A stretch of 64,000 bases of DNA from Singulisphaera acidiphila DSM 18658 (GTDB lineage: Bacteria; Planctomycetota; Planctomycetia; Isosphaerales; Isosphaeraceae). The stretch spans positions 8,566,744 to 8,630,743 of the forward strand of contig NC_019892.1 of assembly GCF_000242455.2 (NCBI RefSeq), in the 5' to 3' direction. Positions 26,131-35,218 of this stretch are shown here, piece by piece. The notes under the pieces were generated by a model, which did not search any database, was not told the DNA's origin, and was given only the letters and a program-made list of their open reading frames with translations. Each line of letters opens with the position of its first letter. Positions within the stretch are counted from its first letter, which is position 1. A program made the translations under genes and the position numbers.

Positions 26131-26879
26131 GAGAGGGTGCATCCCTTGTGGTGCGGTCTCAATGTGGGATTTCCCCTCATTTGAAACCGCGTCGCTAAAC
26201 TCATACAGTTCGACTGATACATAACCGCAAACCTTTGGCCTGTAAGGAGCCAAGGCAAGCCGCCGGGCACTTCAGCAGGGAAACCTGGGCCATCGATCTG
26301 GCAAAAGGGATGACCCACTACTGGTCCTGACGATCGATCCAGGCCCCCTGTTCTGCTCATTTCAGGTGCCTGGCCACCCCTTGGCCGGGCAGGTTCATCG
26401 AGGGTCTTGTCGGCTACACCCGGCCCCCGCAAAGCCCTGGCGAGAACGAGAGCCCATCCGTATCCGAAGAAGAGAACTGCAGCGGCGTTGCGAACCCTGG
26501 AGCGAAGCGATAGCGTATCAGGCGGGAGGTTATGCATGCTGCTGGTGCTCAAAATGGGGAGCCCACCGAACACGGGAAGCTTCCCCTTGCTCTATAAACG
26601 GTCAACCCGGCATAGCTTTGTAAACCGACGTTTCTGACAAGGCCCCTACGGTGTGTTGAGGGTCGTCGCGTCCCTGACAGCCTCCTGATGATAAGCCTTG
26701 GCTTGCCAAGGTAGACGACAGCTTGCCGCCAACCTTACCCCTAAGGTGTATTGACGGGACATTGCGTTTTTCTAGGGAACTGATCCATAATAGGATCCAT
26801 TGTTCGGCGAGCCGTTGTTACGGGAAAATCGGACGATTGCGGTTTTCCCGGCACGGCATGTGCCGACGAAGGGCAAGGT
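26131..26879. other. Intergenic region before phoH
   Basis: No gene is recognised. Frames present on both strands lack ribosome sites and family motifs. A small perfect hairpin CCTTGG-CTTG-CCAAGG lies near 26696-26711. TTGACG at 26751 could be a -35 box for phoH but no clear -10 follows. The composition is lower in GC than the flanking genes, consistent with a boundary between the higBA island and the core block. Confidence 0.45.
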
Positions 26880-27908
26880 ATGCCGGAAGTTACGATTAGC
26901 CTGAGCGGACACGAAGAAGAGCTTGCCGTCTTTGGCAGCCGGGATCAGTACCTCAGACAGGTGCGTGATGCACTGAAGGTCAAGGTAGTCGCTCGCCACG
27001 GCGAGGTCCGGGTTGAGGGGGACAGCGAACGCGTTGAGTTGGCCCGCCAGGTGTTCGAGCAACTGCGTGACTTGTACCAGCGGAAACGCGCGATCACGAG
27101 TGACGAAGTCGCCGACGCAATCGACGCGGCCCTGAACGTGGCCAACCCCGAGCAGGCCGGCCCTGTTGAGATCCGTGAGGGGAAACAGATCGTCCGGCCT
27201 CGCACCGACGGCCAAGGACGCTACTTGAGGTCCTTGAAAGAGAACGAGTTGGTCTTCTGCGTCGGACCGGCGGGTACCGGCAAGACCTATCTCGCGGTTG
27301 CTCAAGCCGTCTCCGCACTCAGGCGTGGCCAGATCAAGAAAATCGTGCTGGTCCGACCGGCTGTCGAAGCCGGTGAACACCTCGGCTTCCTTCCGGGCGA
27401 CCTGGAAGCGAAAATCAATCCTTACCTGCGTCCCTTGCTCGACGCACTCCATGACTTGATGGATTACGATCAGATCCGCCGCTACATGGGCAACGACCTG
27501 ATCGAAATCGCCCCCTTGGCCTATATGCGGGGCCGAACGCTCAACGACGCGGTGATTATTCTCGACGAGGGGCAGAACGCGACCGTCCCTCAGATGAAGA
27601 TGTTCCTGACGCGGATGGGACAGAACGCGCGGATCGTGGTGACTGGCGACATCACTCAGGTGGACCTGCCGCAGGAAACCGTCAGCGGATTGGCGGACGC
27701 GGTTGATCGCTTGAAGTCAGTCCCCGGCGTCGGCGTGATCTGGCTCGACAAATCAGACATCGTTCGGCACCCTCTTGTGCAGGCGATCGTCGAGGCTTAC
27801 GAAGGTTCGGAGCCGGCGAGGGACGCGGGGGCGGAGACGAAAGCAGGCGCGGCGAGCCGCGTTGAGCCGTCTTCCCTCGCGGACGATGGCCGACCCGCCA
27901 TGGGATGA
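26880..27908 (+). CDS. PhoH-like ATPase (YbeZ type)
   Basis: A 342-residue P-loop ATPase. The N-terminal 90 residues form the KH-like region found in bacterial PhoH (VTISLSGHEEELAVFGSRDQ). The ATPase core has Walker A GPAGTGKTYLA (about 129-139), RPAVEAGEHLGFLPGDL, Walker B VIILDEGQNAT and sensor motif TGDITQVDLP. PhoH/YbeZ partners YbeY in rRNA processing, and here ybeY lies two genes downstream with the HD protein between, the standard phoH-pgpH-ybeY order. The C-terminal 35 residues are Ala/Gly/Glu-rich and probably disordered. AAGG lies just before the ATG. Confidence 0.95.
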   Translation: MPEVTISLSGHEEELAVFGSRDQYLRQVRDALKVKVVARHGEVRVEGDSERVELARQVFEQLRDLYQRKRAITSDEVADAIDAALNVANPEQAGPVEIREGKQIVRPRTDGQGRYLRSLKENELVFCVGPAGTGKTYLAVAQAVSALRRGQIKKIVLVRPAVEAGEHLGFLPGDLEAKINPYLRPLLDALHDLMDYDQIRRYMGNDLIEIAPLAYMRGRTLNDAVIILDEGQNATVPQMKMFLTRMGQNARIVVTGDITQVDLPQETVSGLADAVDRLKSVPGVGVIWLDKSDIVRHPLVQAIVEAYEGSEPARDAGAETKAGAASRVEPSSLADDGRPAMG

Positions 27909-27940
27909 GGCGAAGCGTGACCCTTAAGGGTTGCGCTGAA

Positions 27941-27962
27941 GCCGTGCCAGCGTTGGCACGGC
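27941..27962 (+). terminator. Hairpin after phoH
   Basis: GCCGTGCCA pairs with TGGCACGGC around a 4-nt loop, 33 nt after the phoH stop and 59 nt before the next gene. No U-tract, so it may only modulate read-through within the cluster. Confidence 0.45.
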
Positions 27963-28020
27963 GCGTTCCGGCGTGGGATGGGGCTCGGCCCCGTTGACCA
28001 CGCGTGCTCGAGATGCTTCC

Positions 28021-30261
28021 ATGAGCTTTGGTAAACGTCGGTCCAAACTCTCCCGGGCCCAGCTACGGCCTACCAATCCGATCGCGCTCCAGCAAGGACG
28101 TGTGGCCAGGCAGCGAGACCGCCTGATCCGCCTGGCCATCGTGGGCGTAGCCGTCCTCGCGACCGCCGCCATTGTTCATGGATCCGGCCCCCCCTTCACG
28201 TTCCGGATCGGCCAGCGACCGACCCGCGAGGTCCGGGTCAACGTCCCCGAGTTCAAACGACTCAACCAGAAGAAGACGAATACCGAGCGGCAGGCCGAGG
28301 TCGACCAGGTCCCCCCCTCAATGGTCAACGACCCTGCGCCGCTGCGCGACCTGTCCGAACGACTCGACGACCTCATGGTCGCCATCGCCAAGGCCTCGAG
28401 CCTCGACGCCCTGCCCGAGAACCTGCGTGCGAGCTGGCGGCTCAGGAACGAGACGTTCGAGGAGCTGAAGGCAGCCACCGACACCCCCGAACGTCGCGAC
28501 GCCCTCCATTTGCAGATTGCCAAAGCGTTCGCCCCCTTGCTCCGCGATGGTGTGCTCGGTTACGACACCCTGCCCCGGCACGAGGAGTCGAGCCGGACCC
28601 TCGCCGTGCGCGGGCCGGGACAATCCCCCAAGCAATCGCATCGCGTCCCCCGCGAGCGGGTCGTACCCGAGCGCGTGGCCAAGCCCGAGGGACCCGTCTA
28701 CAAGGACTTCGTCGCCGCCTTCAGCGATCCCAGAGTCGGCCCGCTCCTGTTTCACCTGATCGCGGAGAAGTTGGCGGGAACGCCGACCCTGACTTACGAA
28801 GAGCCGTACACCACAACCCAGCGCGAGCTCGCTCGAGGCCGAGTCGAGGACGTCTACGACACGTACCGCCAGGGGGACGTCCTCCTCGATCAGGATCAGA
28901 AAATCGAGGAAGAGCAGCTCATCCTCCTTCGCCTCGAACACGATAAGGCCAGTGGAGCGCTCGGCATCGGAGGACGGATCCGCCGCGTCAGCTCGATGAT
29001 CTTGCTCGTCGCGGCCCTGTTTGCGTTGATCGGTTACTACGTCGTCCGGCACGAACCCGACGTCGCCCGCGACTTGAGCCGGGTCGCCGCCCTCTGCGGT
29101 CTGGTCGTGACCGCGATTGGGCTGGTCCGCCTGCTGGCGATGCAACCCTGGGATGCCGAGCTGATTCCGGTCGCGATTGCGGCCATGATCATCGCCATCG
29201 CCTATAATCCGCACTTCGCGCTGATGGTCACGTTCGCGCTCTGTCTCCTGACCAGCCTCGCGCTCGGGACCGGGATCGACCACTTCCTGGTCGTCATGGG
29301 CGGAACCGCGGCGGGGGTGCTCACGCTCAATGAGGTGCGGACTCGAACCAAACTCATCAAGGTCGGGGCCACCGCCGCCCTGGGTTATTTCCTGCTGACC
29401 TGGGCCACCGGGCTCTGGCAGAACGAGCCGATCGGACTCATCACCAGCGACAGCCTTTGGCGTGCGGGCTGGGGGCTGATGGCCGGCTTCTTCCTCGGAG
29501 GAAGCTTACCATTCGTCGAGAACTCGTTCGGGATCGTCACCGGGATCAGCTTGCTCGAGTTGGGGGACATTACCCACCCCCTGCTCCAGGAACTGGTCCG
29601 TCGCGCCCCCGGAACGCACAACCACTCGATCACGGTCGGAGCGATTGCCGAGAGCGCGGCCGAGCGCATCGGGGCCCATGCCTTACTCGTTCGCATCGGG
29701 GCCTATTTTCATGACATCGGCAAGATGCTCAAGCCGCACTATTTCGTCGAGAACCAGGCAGGGGCAGCCAACCGGCATGCGAATCTCGCCCCGGCGATGA
29801 GCACCTTGATTATCATCGGCCACGTCAAGGATGGCGTCGACCTCGGTCGACAGCACCACCTCCCCGAGCGGATCATCGACCTGATCGAGCAACACCACGG
29901 AACGACCTTGGTCGAATACTTCTACCACGAGGCCAACCGGCGCAACGACGGCAACCCCGACGCGGCGGCCGTCCAGGAACGGGCGTTCCGCTACCCCGGC
30001 CCCAAGCCTCAGAGCAAGGAAGCCGGTATCTTAATGGTCGCCGACGCGGTCGAGAGCGCCAGCCGGACCCTCTCCGAGCCAACGCCCGGCCGCATCGAAG
30101 GCCTGGTTCGCGACCTGATCGAAAAACGACTGCGGGACGGCCAGTTCGATGAATGCGGCCTGACCCTGCGAGAGATCGGCGAGATCCGTGAAAGCCTGAT
30201 CAAGTCGTTGATCGGGATCTACCACGGTCGCGTCAAATACCCGGAACAACGGACCGCCTGA
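28021..30261 (+). CDS. 7TM-HD family phosphohydrolase (PgpH-like, probable c-di-AMP phosphodiesterase)
   Basis: A 746-residue membrane protein from ATG 28021; the frame is open from 27973 but the basic start MSFGKRRSK followed by the first membrane helix is the family form. After one membrane segment (residues about 40-58) comes a large extracytoplasmic domain (about 60-310), then about seven hydrophobic helices, then a cytoplasmic HD domain. HD residues include HNHSIT near 533, FHDIGKMLKP near 563, and GHVKDGVDL followed by HHLPERIIDLIEQHHGT. In characterised relatives (PgpH) this architecture hydrolyses cyclic di-AMP. It overlaps ybeY by one base (TGATG), so they are coupled. Confidence 0.93.
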   Translation: MSFGKRRSKLSRAQLRPTNPIALQQGRVARQRDRLIRLAIVGVAVLATAAIVHGSGPPFTFRIGQRPTREVRVNVPEFKRLNQKKTNTERQAEVDQVPPSMVNDPAPLRDLSERLDDLMVAIAKASSLDALPENLRASWRLRNETFEELKAATDTPERRDALHLQIAKAFAPLLRDGVLGYDTLPRHEESSRTLAVRGPGQSPKQSHRVPRERVVPERVAKPEGPVYKDFVAAFSDPRVGPLLFHLIAEKLAGTPTLTYEEPYTTTQRELARGRVEDVYDTYRQGDVLLDQDQKIEEEQLILLRLEHDKASGALGIGGRIRRVSSMILLVAALFALIGYYVVRHEPDVARDLSRVAALCGLVVTAIGLVRLLAMQPWDAELIPVAIAAMIIAIAYNPHFALMVTFALCLLTSLALGTGIDHFLVVMGGTAAGVLTLNEVRTRTKLIKVGATAALGYFLLTWATGLWQNEPIGLITSDSLWRAGWGLMAGFFLGGSLPFVENSFGIVTGISLLELGDITHPLLQELVRRAPGTHNHSITVGAIAESAAERIGAHALLVRIGAYFHDIGKMLKPHYFVENQAGAANRHANLAPAMSTLIIIGHVKDGVDLGRQHHLPERIIDLIEQHHGTTLVEYFYHEANRRNDGNPDAAAVQERAFRYPGPKPQSKEAGILMVADAVESASRTLSEPTPGRIEGLVRDLIEKRLRDGQFDECGLTLREIGEIRESLIKSLIGIYHGRVKYPEQRTA

Positions 30262-30785
30262 TGGCCGACGACATCATCACACCATCCCGTTTTGAAATCA
30301 CGATTAGCAATACTCAGGGGCACCTCAAAATCGATCCCGAGACACTCCGTGGCCTGGCCGGCCGAGTCTTGCTCGGCGAAGGGGTGAACCAAGCCGAGAT
30401 CTCGATCGCCCTGGTAGACGACCGCGCGATCCACGCCCTCAACGATCGCCACCTGGGCCACAACTGGCCCACGGACGTGATCACCTTTCCTCTCTCCGAG
30501 CCCGGCGAACTGCCGCTCGTCGGCGAGCTCGTGGTCTCCGCCGAAATGGCGACGGTGACCGCGCGACAGGCGGGAACCGACCCGGGCGCTGAACTGGCGC
30601 TCTACCTGGTCCATGGTTTGCTTCACTTGTGTGGTTATGACGATCAAACGCCTGAGGATCGGACACGAATTCGACGTCGCGAGGACGAGATTCTGACCTC
30701 CGAGGGCTTGACCAACACGTTCCCGCTGGTCGGCCCGGCCGAGGTCAGTGACATGGAACGGGAGAGTGTGCGGTGGGCGGTCTAA
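30261..30785 (+). CDS. ybeY: Endoribonuclease YbeY (rRNA maturation factor)
   Basis: A 174-residue metalloprotein of the UPF0054 family that matures 16S rRNA 3' ends and takes part in ribosome quality control. The start codon overlaps the stop of the HD gene (TGATG). Motifs are NDRHLGHNWPTDVITFPL (the usual D-V-[LI]-[ST]-F-P) and HGLLHLCGYDDQTPEDRTRI. The zinc motif is normally H-x3-H-x5-H; here His118 and His122 are present but the third ligand position is Asp128. About 20 residues longer than E. coli YbeY at the C-terminus, where the CNNM gene begins in another frame with a 13-nt overlap. Confidence 0.93.
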   Translation: MADDIITPSRFEITISNTQGHLKIDPETLRGLAGRVLLGEGVNQAEISIALVDDRAIHALNDRHLGHNWPTDVITFPLSEPGELPLVGELVVSAEMATVTARQAGTDPGAELALYLVHGLLHLCGYDDQTPEDRTRIRRREDEILTSEGLTNTFPLVGPAEVSDMERESVRWAV

Positions 30786-32059
30786 ACCTGGGTTGGACTC
30801 TGCTCCTGGGATTTTTCGTTCTCAGTCTTCATCTCCTCTCGGTCACGCTGGCGAGGGCGCTTCGCACCTACTCGCCGAGCCGACTCGAGGAGTTGTGCGC
30901 CGAGCGCGGCCTGGCCGCCCTGGCCGATGACGTCGCGGATTTCGACGAGCGGACGGAGCGGAGCGCGGAGACGCTGGCCGTGGTGACCGGTCTGATGCTA
31001 GCCGCCCTCCTGGGCGCGACCTCAGGCCAGGTGGCCCCGAGCATGGCGGTCGAGGCGGTCTTCGCCATCGCCCTCTCCGTCGGCGCGGCGGGCTACGTCC
31101 TGGCGGGGGTCGTCGGCCGGGTCTTCGCCGAAGCGGTCATCGTCAAGCTCTGGCCGTTCGCGGGGGCACTCCGCACCCTGACCGGTCCCTTGACATTCGG
31201 GTCGCGGATGGTCGAAACCTTGGCGTTCCGGCTGGCCAATTCCGCCGACACCGCACCTCGTCCGGCCAGTGTCGAGGTCGAGATTCCGGCCGACAGCGAG
31301 CATCATGACGGCAGTGAGCCCGATCTCCCCGAGTTAGCCCATGAACTGCTTCACAACGTGGTCGAGCTGACCCGCCGCGACGTCTCCGAGATCATGACCC
31401 CGCGATCGTCCATGGTCGCCCTCCCCTCGTCAATCACGGCCCGAGGAGCAGCCCAGGTCTTCCGCGAGTCGGGCAGGAGCCGGATCCCCGTTTTCGGCGA
31501 GAACCGCGACGACATCCTTGGCATCCTCTATGCCAAAGACCTGTTCCCGATCATGACCGACGGGAGGGATCCCGAGAAGATCGTCGCGCGTAAGCTCGTC
31601 CGCCCCGCTTACTGTGTGCCGGAGACCAAGAACGCCCTCGAGCTGCTCGAAGAGTTTCGCTCGCGACGCATCCAGCTTGCCATCGTGCTCGATGAGTACG
31701 GTGGCGTGGCAGGTCTCGTCACCCTCGAAGACCTCCTCGAACAGCTCGTCGGGGCCATCGACGACGAACATGACGTGCCCACCTTGATCGATCCCGTGCG
31801 CCCACTCGGCGGTACGAAATACGAGGTCGTCGCGACGATCACCCTGGAACTTTTGAACGAACGGCTGGGCCTCCACCTGCCCACCGACGCCGACTTCTTG
31901 ACCTTGGGCGGACTCGCGTTTCACGCGCTGGGCCGACTGCCCGAGCCGGGTGCCTCGTTCCGCTACGACGGGGTCGAGTTCACCGTGGTGGAAGTGGCCG
32001 ACCACTCGATCCGCCGGCTCCGGCTCGACCTCCAACCGGCTGCGACGGTGGGAACCTAG
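30773..32059 (+). CDS. CNNM/CorC-type transporter-associated protein (DUF21, CBS pair, CorC_HlyC)
   Basis: A 428-residue membrane protein with a GTG start overlapping ybeY by 13 nt and GGGAG upstream. The N-terminal 150 residues hold three to four membrane helices of the DUF21 type. Two CBS domains follow: DVSEIMTPRSSMVALPSSIT to DILGILYAKDLFPIM, then RKLVRPAYCVPETKNALELL to IVLDEYGGVAGLVTLEDLLE. The C-terminal CorC_HlyC domain (RYDGVEFTVVEVADHSIRRL) completes the family layout. Members function in magnesium or cobalt homeostasis; annotations as hemolysin are historical. Its place after ybeY is conserved in many bacteria. Confidence 0.93.
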   Translation: MGGLNLGWTLLLGFFVLSLHLLSVTLARALRTYSPSRLEELCAERGLAALADDVADFDERTERSAETLAVVTGLMLAALLGATSGQVAPSMAVEAVFAIALSVGAAGYVLAGVVGRVFAEAVIVKLWPFAGALRTLTGPLTFGSRMVETLAFRLANSADTAPRPASVEVEIPADSEHHDGSEPDLPELAHELLHNVVELTRRDVSEIMTPRSSMVALPSSITARGAAQVFRESGRSRIPVFGENRDDILGILYAKDLFPIMTDGRDPEKIVARKLVRPAYCVPETKNALELLEEFRSRRIQLAIVLDEYGGVAGLVTLEDLLEQLVGAIDDEHDVPTLIDPVRPLGGTKYEVVATITLELLNERLGLHLPTDADFLTLGGLAFHALGRLPEPGASFRYDGVEFTVVEVADHSIRRLRLDLQPAATVGT

Positions 32060-32238
32060 AGCAGCTCACTTTTGAATAACAAGCAAATCATGCAGACAAA
32101 GTCACAGAGCCTGAGCCCACCTGTGACTCGTCATGATCCCTGTCCCCAACAGTGCGTCCCAAGGAAACCCGGTGCAACGCCTTGAATTTCCAGGTTAGGG
32201 TTTCCCTTCAGGGCGGCTTGATTTTTACTTCATCTGTT

Positions 32239-32257
32239 CCCGGGGCATTGCCCCGGG
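32239..32257 (+). terminator. Hairpin between CNNM gene and recO
   Basis: CCCGGGGC-ATT-GCCCCGGG is a perfect 8-bp stem with a 3-nt loop, 180 nt after the CNNM stop and 44 nt before recO. Only a weak T-rich tract follows (CTTCTTT). Confidence 0.4.
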
Positions 32258-32300
32258 CTTCTTTGGACCGCCCCGTTGGGGCTGAACCGGAGTCGCTCGT

Positions 32301-33047
32301 GTGGCCGCGGTCCGAACGTTGGGGCTGATCGTCCGCTCGGTAGACGTGTTTGAGACCAGCTCCGTCGTGACGTTGTTCACACGCGAGTTGGGCAAGGTTT
32401 CCGCCCTGGCCAAAGGAGCACGGCGATTGAAGTCGCCATTGCAGGGTGGGCTTGACCTCCTCGGTGTTTCCGATATTGTGTTGCTGCACAAGGCGTCCGA
32501 CACGTTGGACTTGGTTACCGAGGCCGCACCCGTCGAGCGCTTTGCGTCACTTCGCCGCGACCTGGCGGCCCTGTATGCCGGCTACTACATCGCCGAAATT
32601 CTGTCGGACCTGACCGACTCCCATGATTCACACCCGAGACTGTTCGACGCGGCGACGATCACGTTGCGGCATCTGGGCGACTCCGAGTCGCGGTCCCGGC
32701 GTTTACTCCGGTTCGAGCTGGCTTGCCTGCGCGAACTTGGTCTAATGCCGACCCTTGATGCCTGCGCGCATTGCGGCGCGTCGGTGGAGGGACGAGGGGA
32801 CGCATTCGCCTTCGGATTGGCGACGGGCGGAGTGCTCTGCCCGCTGTGCCGGCCCGGGCAACCGCACGTGGCCACGCTCTCGGGTCGAACCCTGGATGCG
32901 ATCCGCGTGCTGGCCAGTCCCGGCGGTGGTTGGCGCGATCTCGACGCCAGTCCCGCGAGCCTGGCCCCGGTCCGGACGACCGTGGGTAACCTCGTCAGTC
33001 ATCAGCTAGGCCGTCGCCCCCGTCTTCTGCCCTATCTCGGAGCCTGA
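32301..33047 (+). CDS. recO: DNA repair protein RecO
   Basis: A 248-residue recombination mediator that helps load RecA on SSB-coated single-stranded DNA in the RecFOR pathway. GTG start at 32301. The N-terminal OB-fold is clear (LGLIVRSVDVFETSSVVTLF, GKVSALAKGARRLKSPLQGG), followed by the helical domain (LAALYAGYYIAEILSDLT, RFELACLRELGLMPTL). A four-Cys zinc site is present: CAHCG and CPLC around residues 155-195. Length matches the family. The BamD-like gene starts 4 nt after its stop. Confidence 0.95.
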   Translation: MAAVRTLGLIVRSVDVFETSSVVTLFTRELGKVSALAKGARRLKSPLQGGLDLLGVSDIVLLHKASDTLDLVTEAAPVERFASLRRDLAALYAGYYIAEILSDLTDSHDSHPRLFDAATITLRHLGDSESRSRRLLRFELACLRELGLMPTLDACAHCGASVEGRGDAFAFGLATGGVLCPLCRPGQPHVATLSGRTLDAIRVLASPGGGWRDLDASPASLAPVRTTVGNLVSHQLGRRPRLLPYLGA

Positions 33048-33051
33048 CCTG

Positions 33052-34353
33052 ATGGCCATGGTGAACCTGCAACACGACCCCCGCCTCCTGCCGATCCTTC
33101 GGCTCTGGGCCGTCGTGGCGGTCCTTCTGGCGACCTCCGGCTGCAGCACCTGGAACGCCTGGCGGATGGGAACCGACTCGTCCCTGTCCAAAGGGCCCAC
33201 CAAGGACGAGCTCGGCGACGACCGCAACCTGATGGCGCGTTGGCTCACGCCCAAAGTCGGAGGACCTTCCGGCGACGCCACAGGCAAAGCCCGCTCACCA
33301 CTCGTCCTCGGATCCAACGGCTGGAAGCCGATGAAGCTCCCGAGCAACCCCCAGGCCGACACCGAATTCCAGGCCGCCGAAACCCTCTTCCAGCAAGGAA
33401 AGCTCGCCGAGGCAGAGGCCGCCTTCAAGAAGATCGCCAAGGACCGGAAGGGGACCCCCTGGGGAGAAAAGGGGCAATTCTACCTGGCCGAAACCCTCTT
33501 CCAGCGCGGCAAATATGTCGCGTCCGAAGACAATTTTGAGATCCTGATCAAGGAATATCCCGGCACCCTCTATCGTGGCAAACTCGTCGCTCGTGAGTTC
33601 GCCATCGCCCAGACCTGGCTCGCCGAGGATGACCCCAAGGCCAAGGCCGAACAGAAACTCCCCTGGACCGGCCGATTCACCGGCCAACGCCCCATGATCG
33701 ACGCCCACGGCCACGCCCTCCGCGCTCTCGAGCATGTTCGCCAGCACGATCCCGACGGCCCCCTCTCCGACGACGCCGTACTCCGAATCGCCGATGAACA
33801 CATGAGCACGGGCGACTACGAACTGGCCGCCATGCACTACGACCAGCTCACCACCGACCATCCCAAGAGCCCTTACCTCCAGCGTGCCCAACTCGCCAGC
33901 ATCGACGCGCGGATGAAGAATTACATCGGCCCCGAATACGACCCGAGTGATCTCGACAAGGCCCGCGAGATGATCAAGCAGACCATGGTCACCTTCCCCG
34001 ACCGCCCCGCAAGCAACGAAAAGCTCTACCACACCCTCGACCTGATCAACGACCAAGAAGCCGAGCGCAATTACCTCGTTGCCGACTACTACAAGCGGAC
34101 CGGCAAAGTGGCTTCCGCCGAATACATGTACGGTAAGATCCGACACAAATGGCCCAAGAGCGAGTGGGCCGCCAAGGCCAAGACCGACCTGGCCTCACTC
34201 GCCAAGATGCCCCGCAAAGAATCGCTCCCCAGCAAGATTATGACGGCCCCCGGCAGTGTCGATCCCTTCAGCAGTGGTGGCCCTGGGATGAATGGTGCAA
34301 CCGGCGGCATGCCCGGCATGGGCATGATGGGTGGACCCGGTGGAATGAACTGA
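33052..34353 (+). CDS. BamD-like outer-membrane lipoprotein with TPR repeats
   Basis: A 433-residue lipoprotein. The signal sequence ends ATSGC, with Cys31 acylated (or Cys29 if the ATG at 33058 is used). Residues about 105-330 are tandem TPR-like helices (ETLFQQGKLAEAEAAFKKIA, AETLFQRGKYVASEDNFEIL, GDYELAAMHYDQLTTDHPKS), the fold of BamD/YfiO, which joins the machine inserting beta-barrels into the outer membrane. It is nearly twice the length of E. coli BamD, and ends in a Gly/Met-rich tail (GGMPGMGMMGGPGGMN) not known from that family. It lies directly between recO and an LptE-like gene, so a role in outer-membrane assembly fits. Confidence 0.8.
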   Translation: MAMVNLQHDPRLLPILRLWAVVAVLLATSGCSTWNAWRMGTDSSLSKGPTKDELGDDRNLMARWLTPKVGGPSGDATGKARSPLVLGSNGWKPMKLPSNPQADTEFQAAETLFQQGKLAEAEAAFKKIAKDRKGTPWGEKGQFYLAETLFQRGKYVASEDNFEILIKEYPGTLYRGKLVAREFAIAQTWLAEDDPKAKAEQKLPWTGRFTGQRPMIDAHGHALRALEHVRQHDPDGPLSDDAVLRIADEHMSTGDYELAAMHYDQLTTDHPKSPYLQRAQLASIDARMKNYIGPEYDPSDLDKAREMIKQTMVTFPDRPASNEKLYHTLDLINDQEAERNYLVADYYKRTGKVASAEYMYGKIRHKWPKSEWAAKAKTDLASLAKMPRKESLPSKIMTAPGSVDPFSSGGPGMNGATGGMPGMGMMGGPGGMN

Positions 34354-34408
34354 TCGCGGCCGTTCAGGAAGAACGTCCCGACTCCGGCCGCCAAGGAAGG
34401 TCTGACTC

Positions 34409-34960
34409 ATGCGGAATCCGATCCAAGTTCCCGGTCCAACGCGACGCAACATCCTCCGCTTGTTCGCGCTCAGCCTCGCCGGACAGGCGGGCTGCGGCTA
34501 CTCACTCCGCGCCCCGTACGACACGAACGTGAAGACGGTCTTCGTGCCGCCCTTCCGCTCAGTCTCGTTTCGTCGCGAAGTCCAGCTCCAACTGACCGAA
34601 CTGGTCCAAAAGGAGATCGAGAAGCGGACCCCGTACAAGGTCGTCGGCAGAATCGAAGAGGCCGACACCATCCTCGAAGGAACGGTCAACTACGCAGATA
34701 AGAACATCATGGTGGAGAACCCGGAAAACCTTCCGCGCCAGCTCACCGCGACCATGCAGGTCTCGGTCAACTGGATCCACAACCCGCCTCTCGACTACGA
34801 GCGCAACCGCGACCCAACCGTCGTCTCCGAGACGACCTATTTCGCCCCCGAACTCGGCGAAACCACAACGACCGCGTTCTATCGGACCAGTCAAAACCTC
34901 GCCACCCAGATCGTCGACATGATGGAAGAACCGTGGTCGGCCGGCGAAGGCAAAGACTAG
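34409..34960 (+). CDS. LptE-family LPS-assembly lipoprotein
   Basis: A 183-residue protein whose hydrophobic start ends in AGCGYSLRAPY; Cys29 is the probable acylated residue, though the lipobox (GQAGC) is weak. The G-C-G-Y-x-L start followed by V-P-x-F-x-x-x-x-x-R, LQLTELVQKEIEKRTPYKVV and EADTILEGTVNYADK is the pattern of LptE/LptB-associated family proteins. LptE plugs the LptD barrel that inserts lipopolysaccharide in the outer leaflet. It follows the BamD-like gene by 55 nt, forming an outer-membrane assembly pair. Confidence 0.85.
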   Translation: MRNPIQVPGPTRRNILRLFALSLAGQAGCGYSLRAPYDTNVKTVFVPPFRSVSFRREVQLQLTELVQKEIEKRTPYKVVGRIEEADTILEGTVNYADKNIMVENPENLPRQLTATMQVSVNWIHNPPLDYERNRDPTVVSETTYFAPELGETTTTAFYRTSQNLATQIVDMMEEPWSAGEGKD

Positions 34961-35218
34961 CACACGGCTTCGGAATCGAATGCGTACCCTGGGACCACAG
35001 GCGACCCGCCTCTCTTCTTTGATTCGCCGGGAAGGCTGGGTCCCCAGGCCGACGAAAACCCATATGACACGTGAGATCCTCCCCAACCCGCCAGCCCTCT
35101 CCATTTCCTTGCCAATGGCCGGAAATCCCGAATCCCTCCGCTAAGAATTGATTCCTCGGCACGTGATCCTCACGGAACTTCGCGTTCGCCGGCTCGTCTA
35201 AGCCGGAAGGGTCGATCC

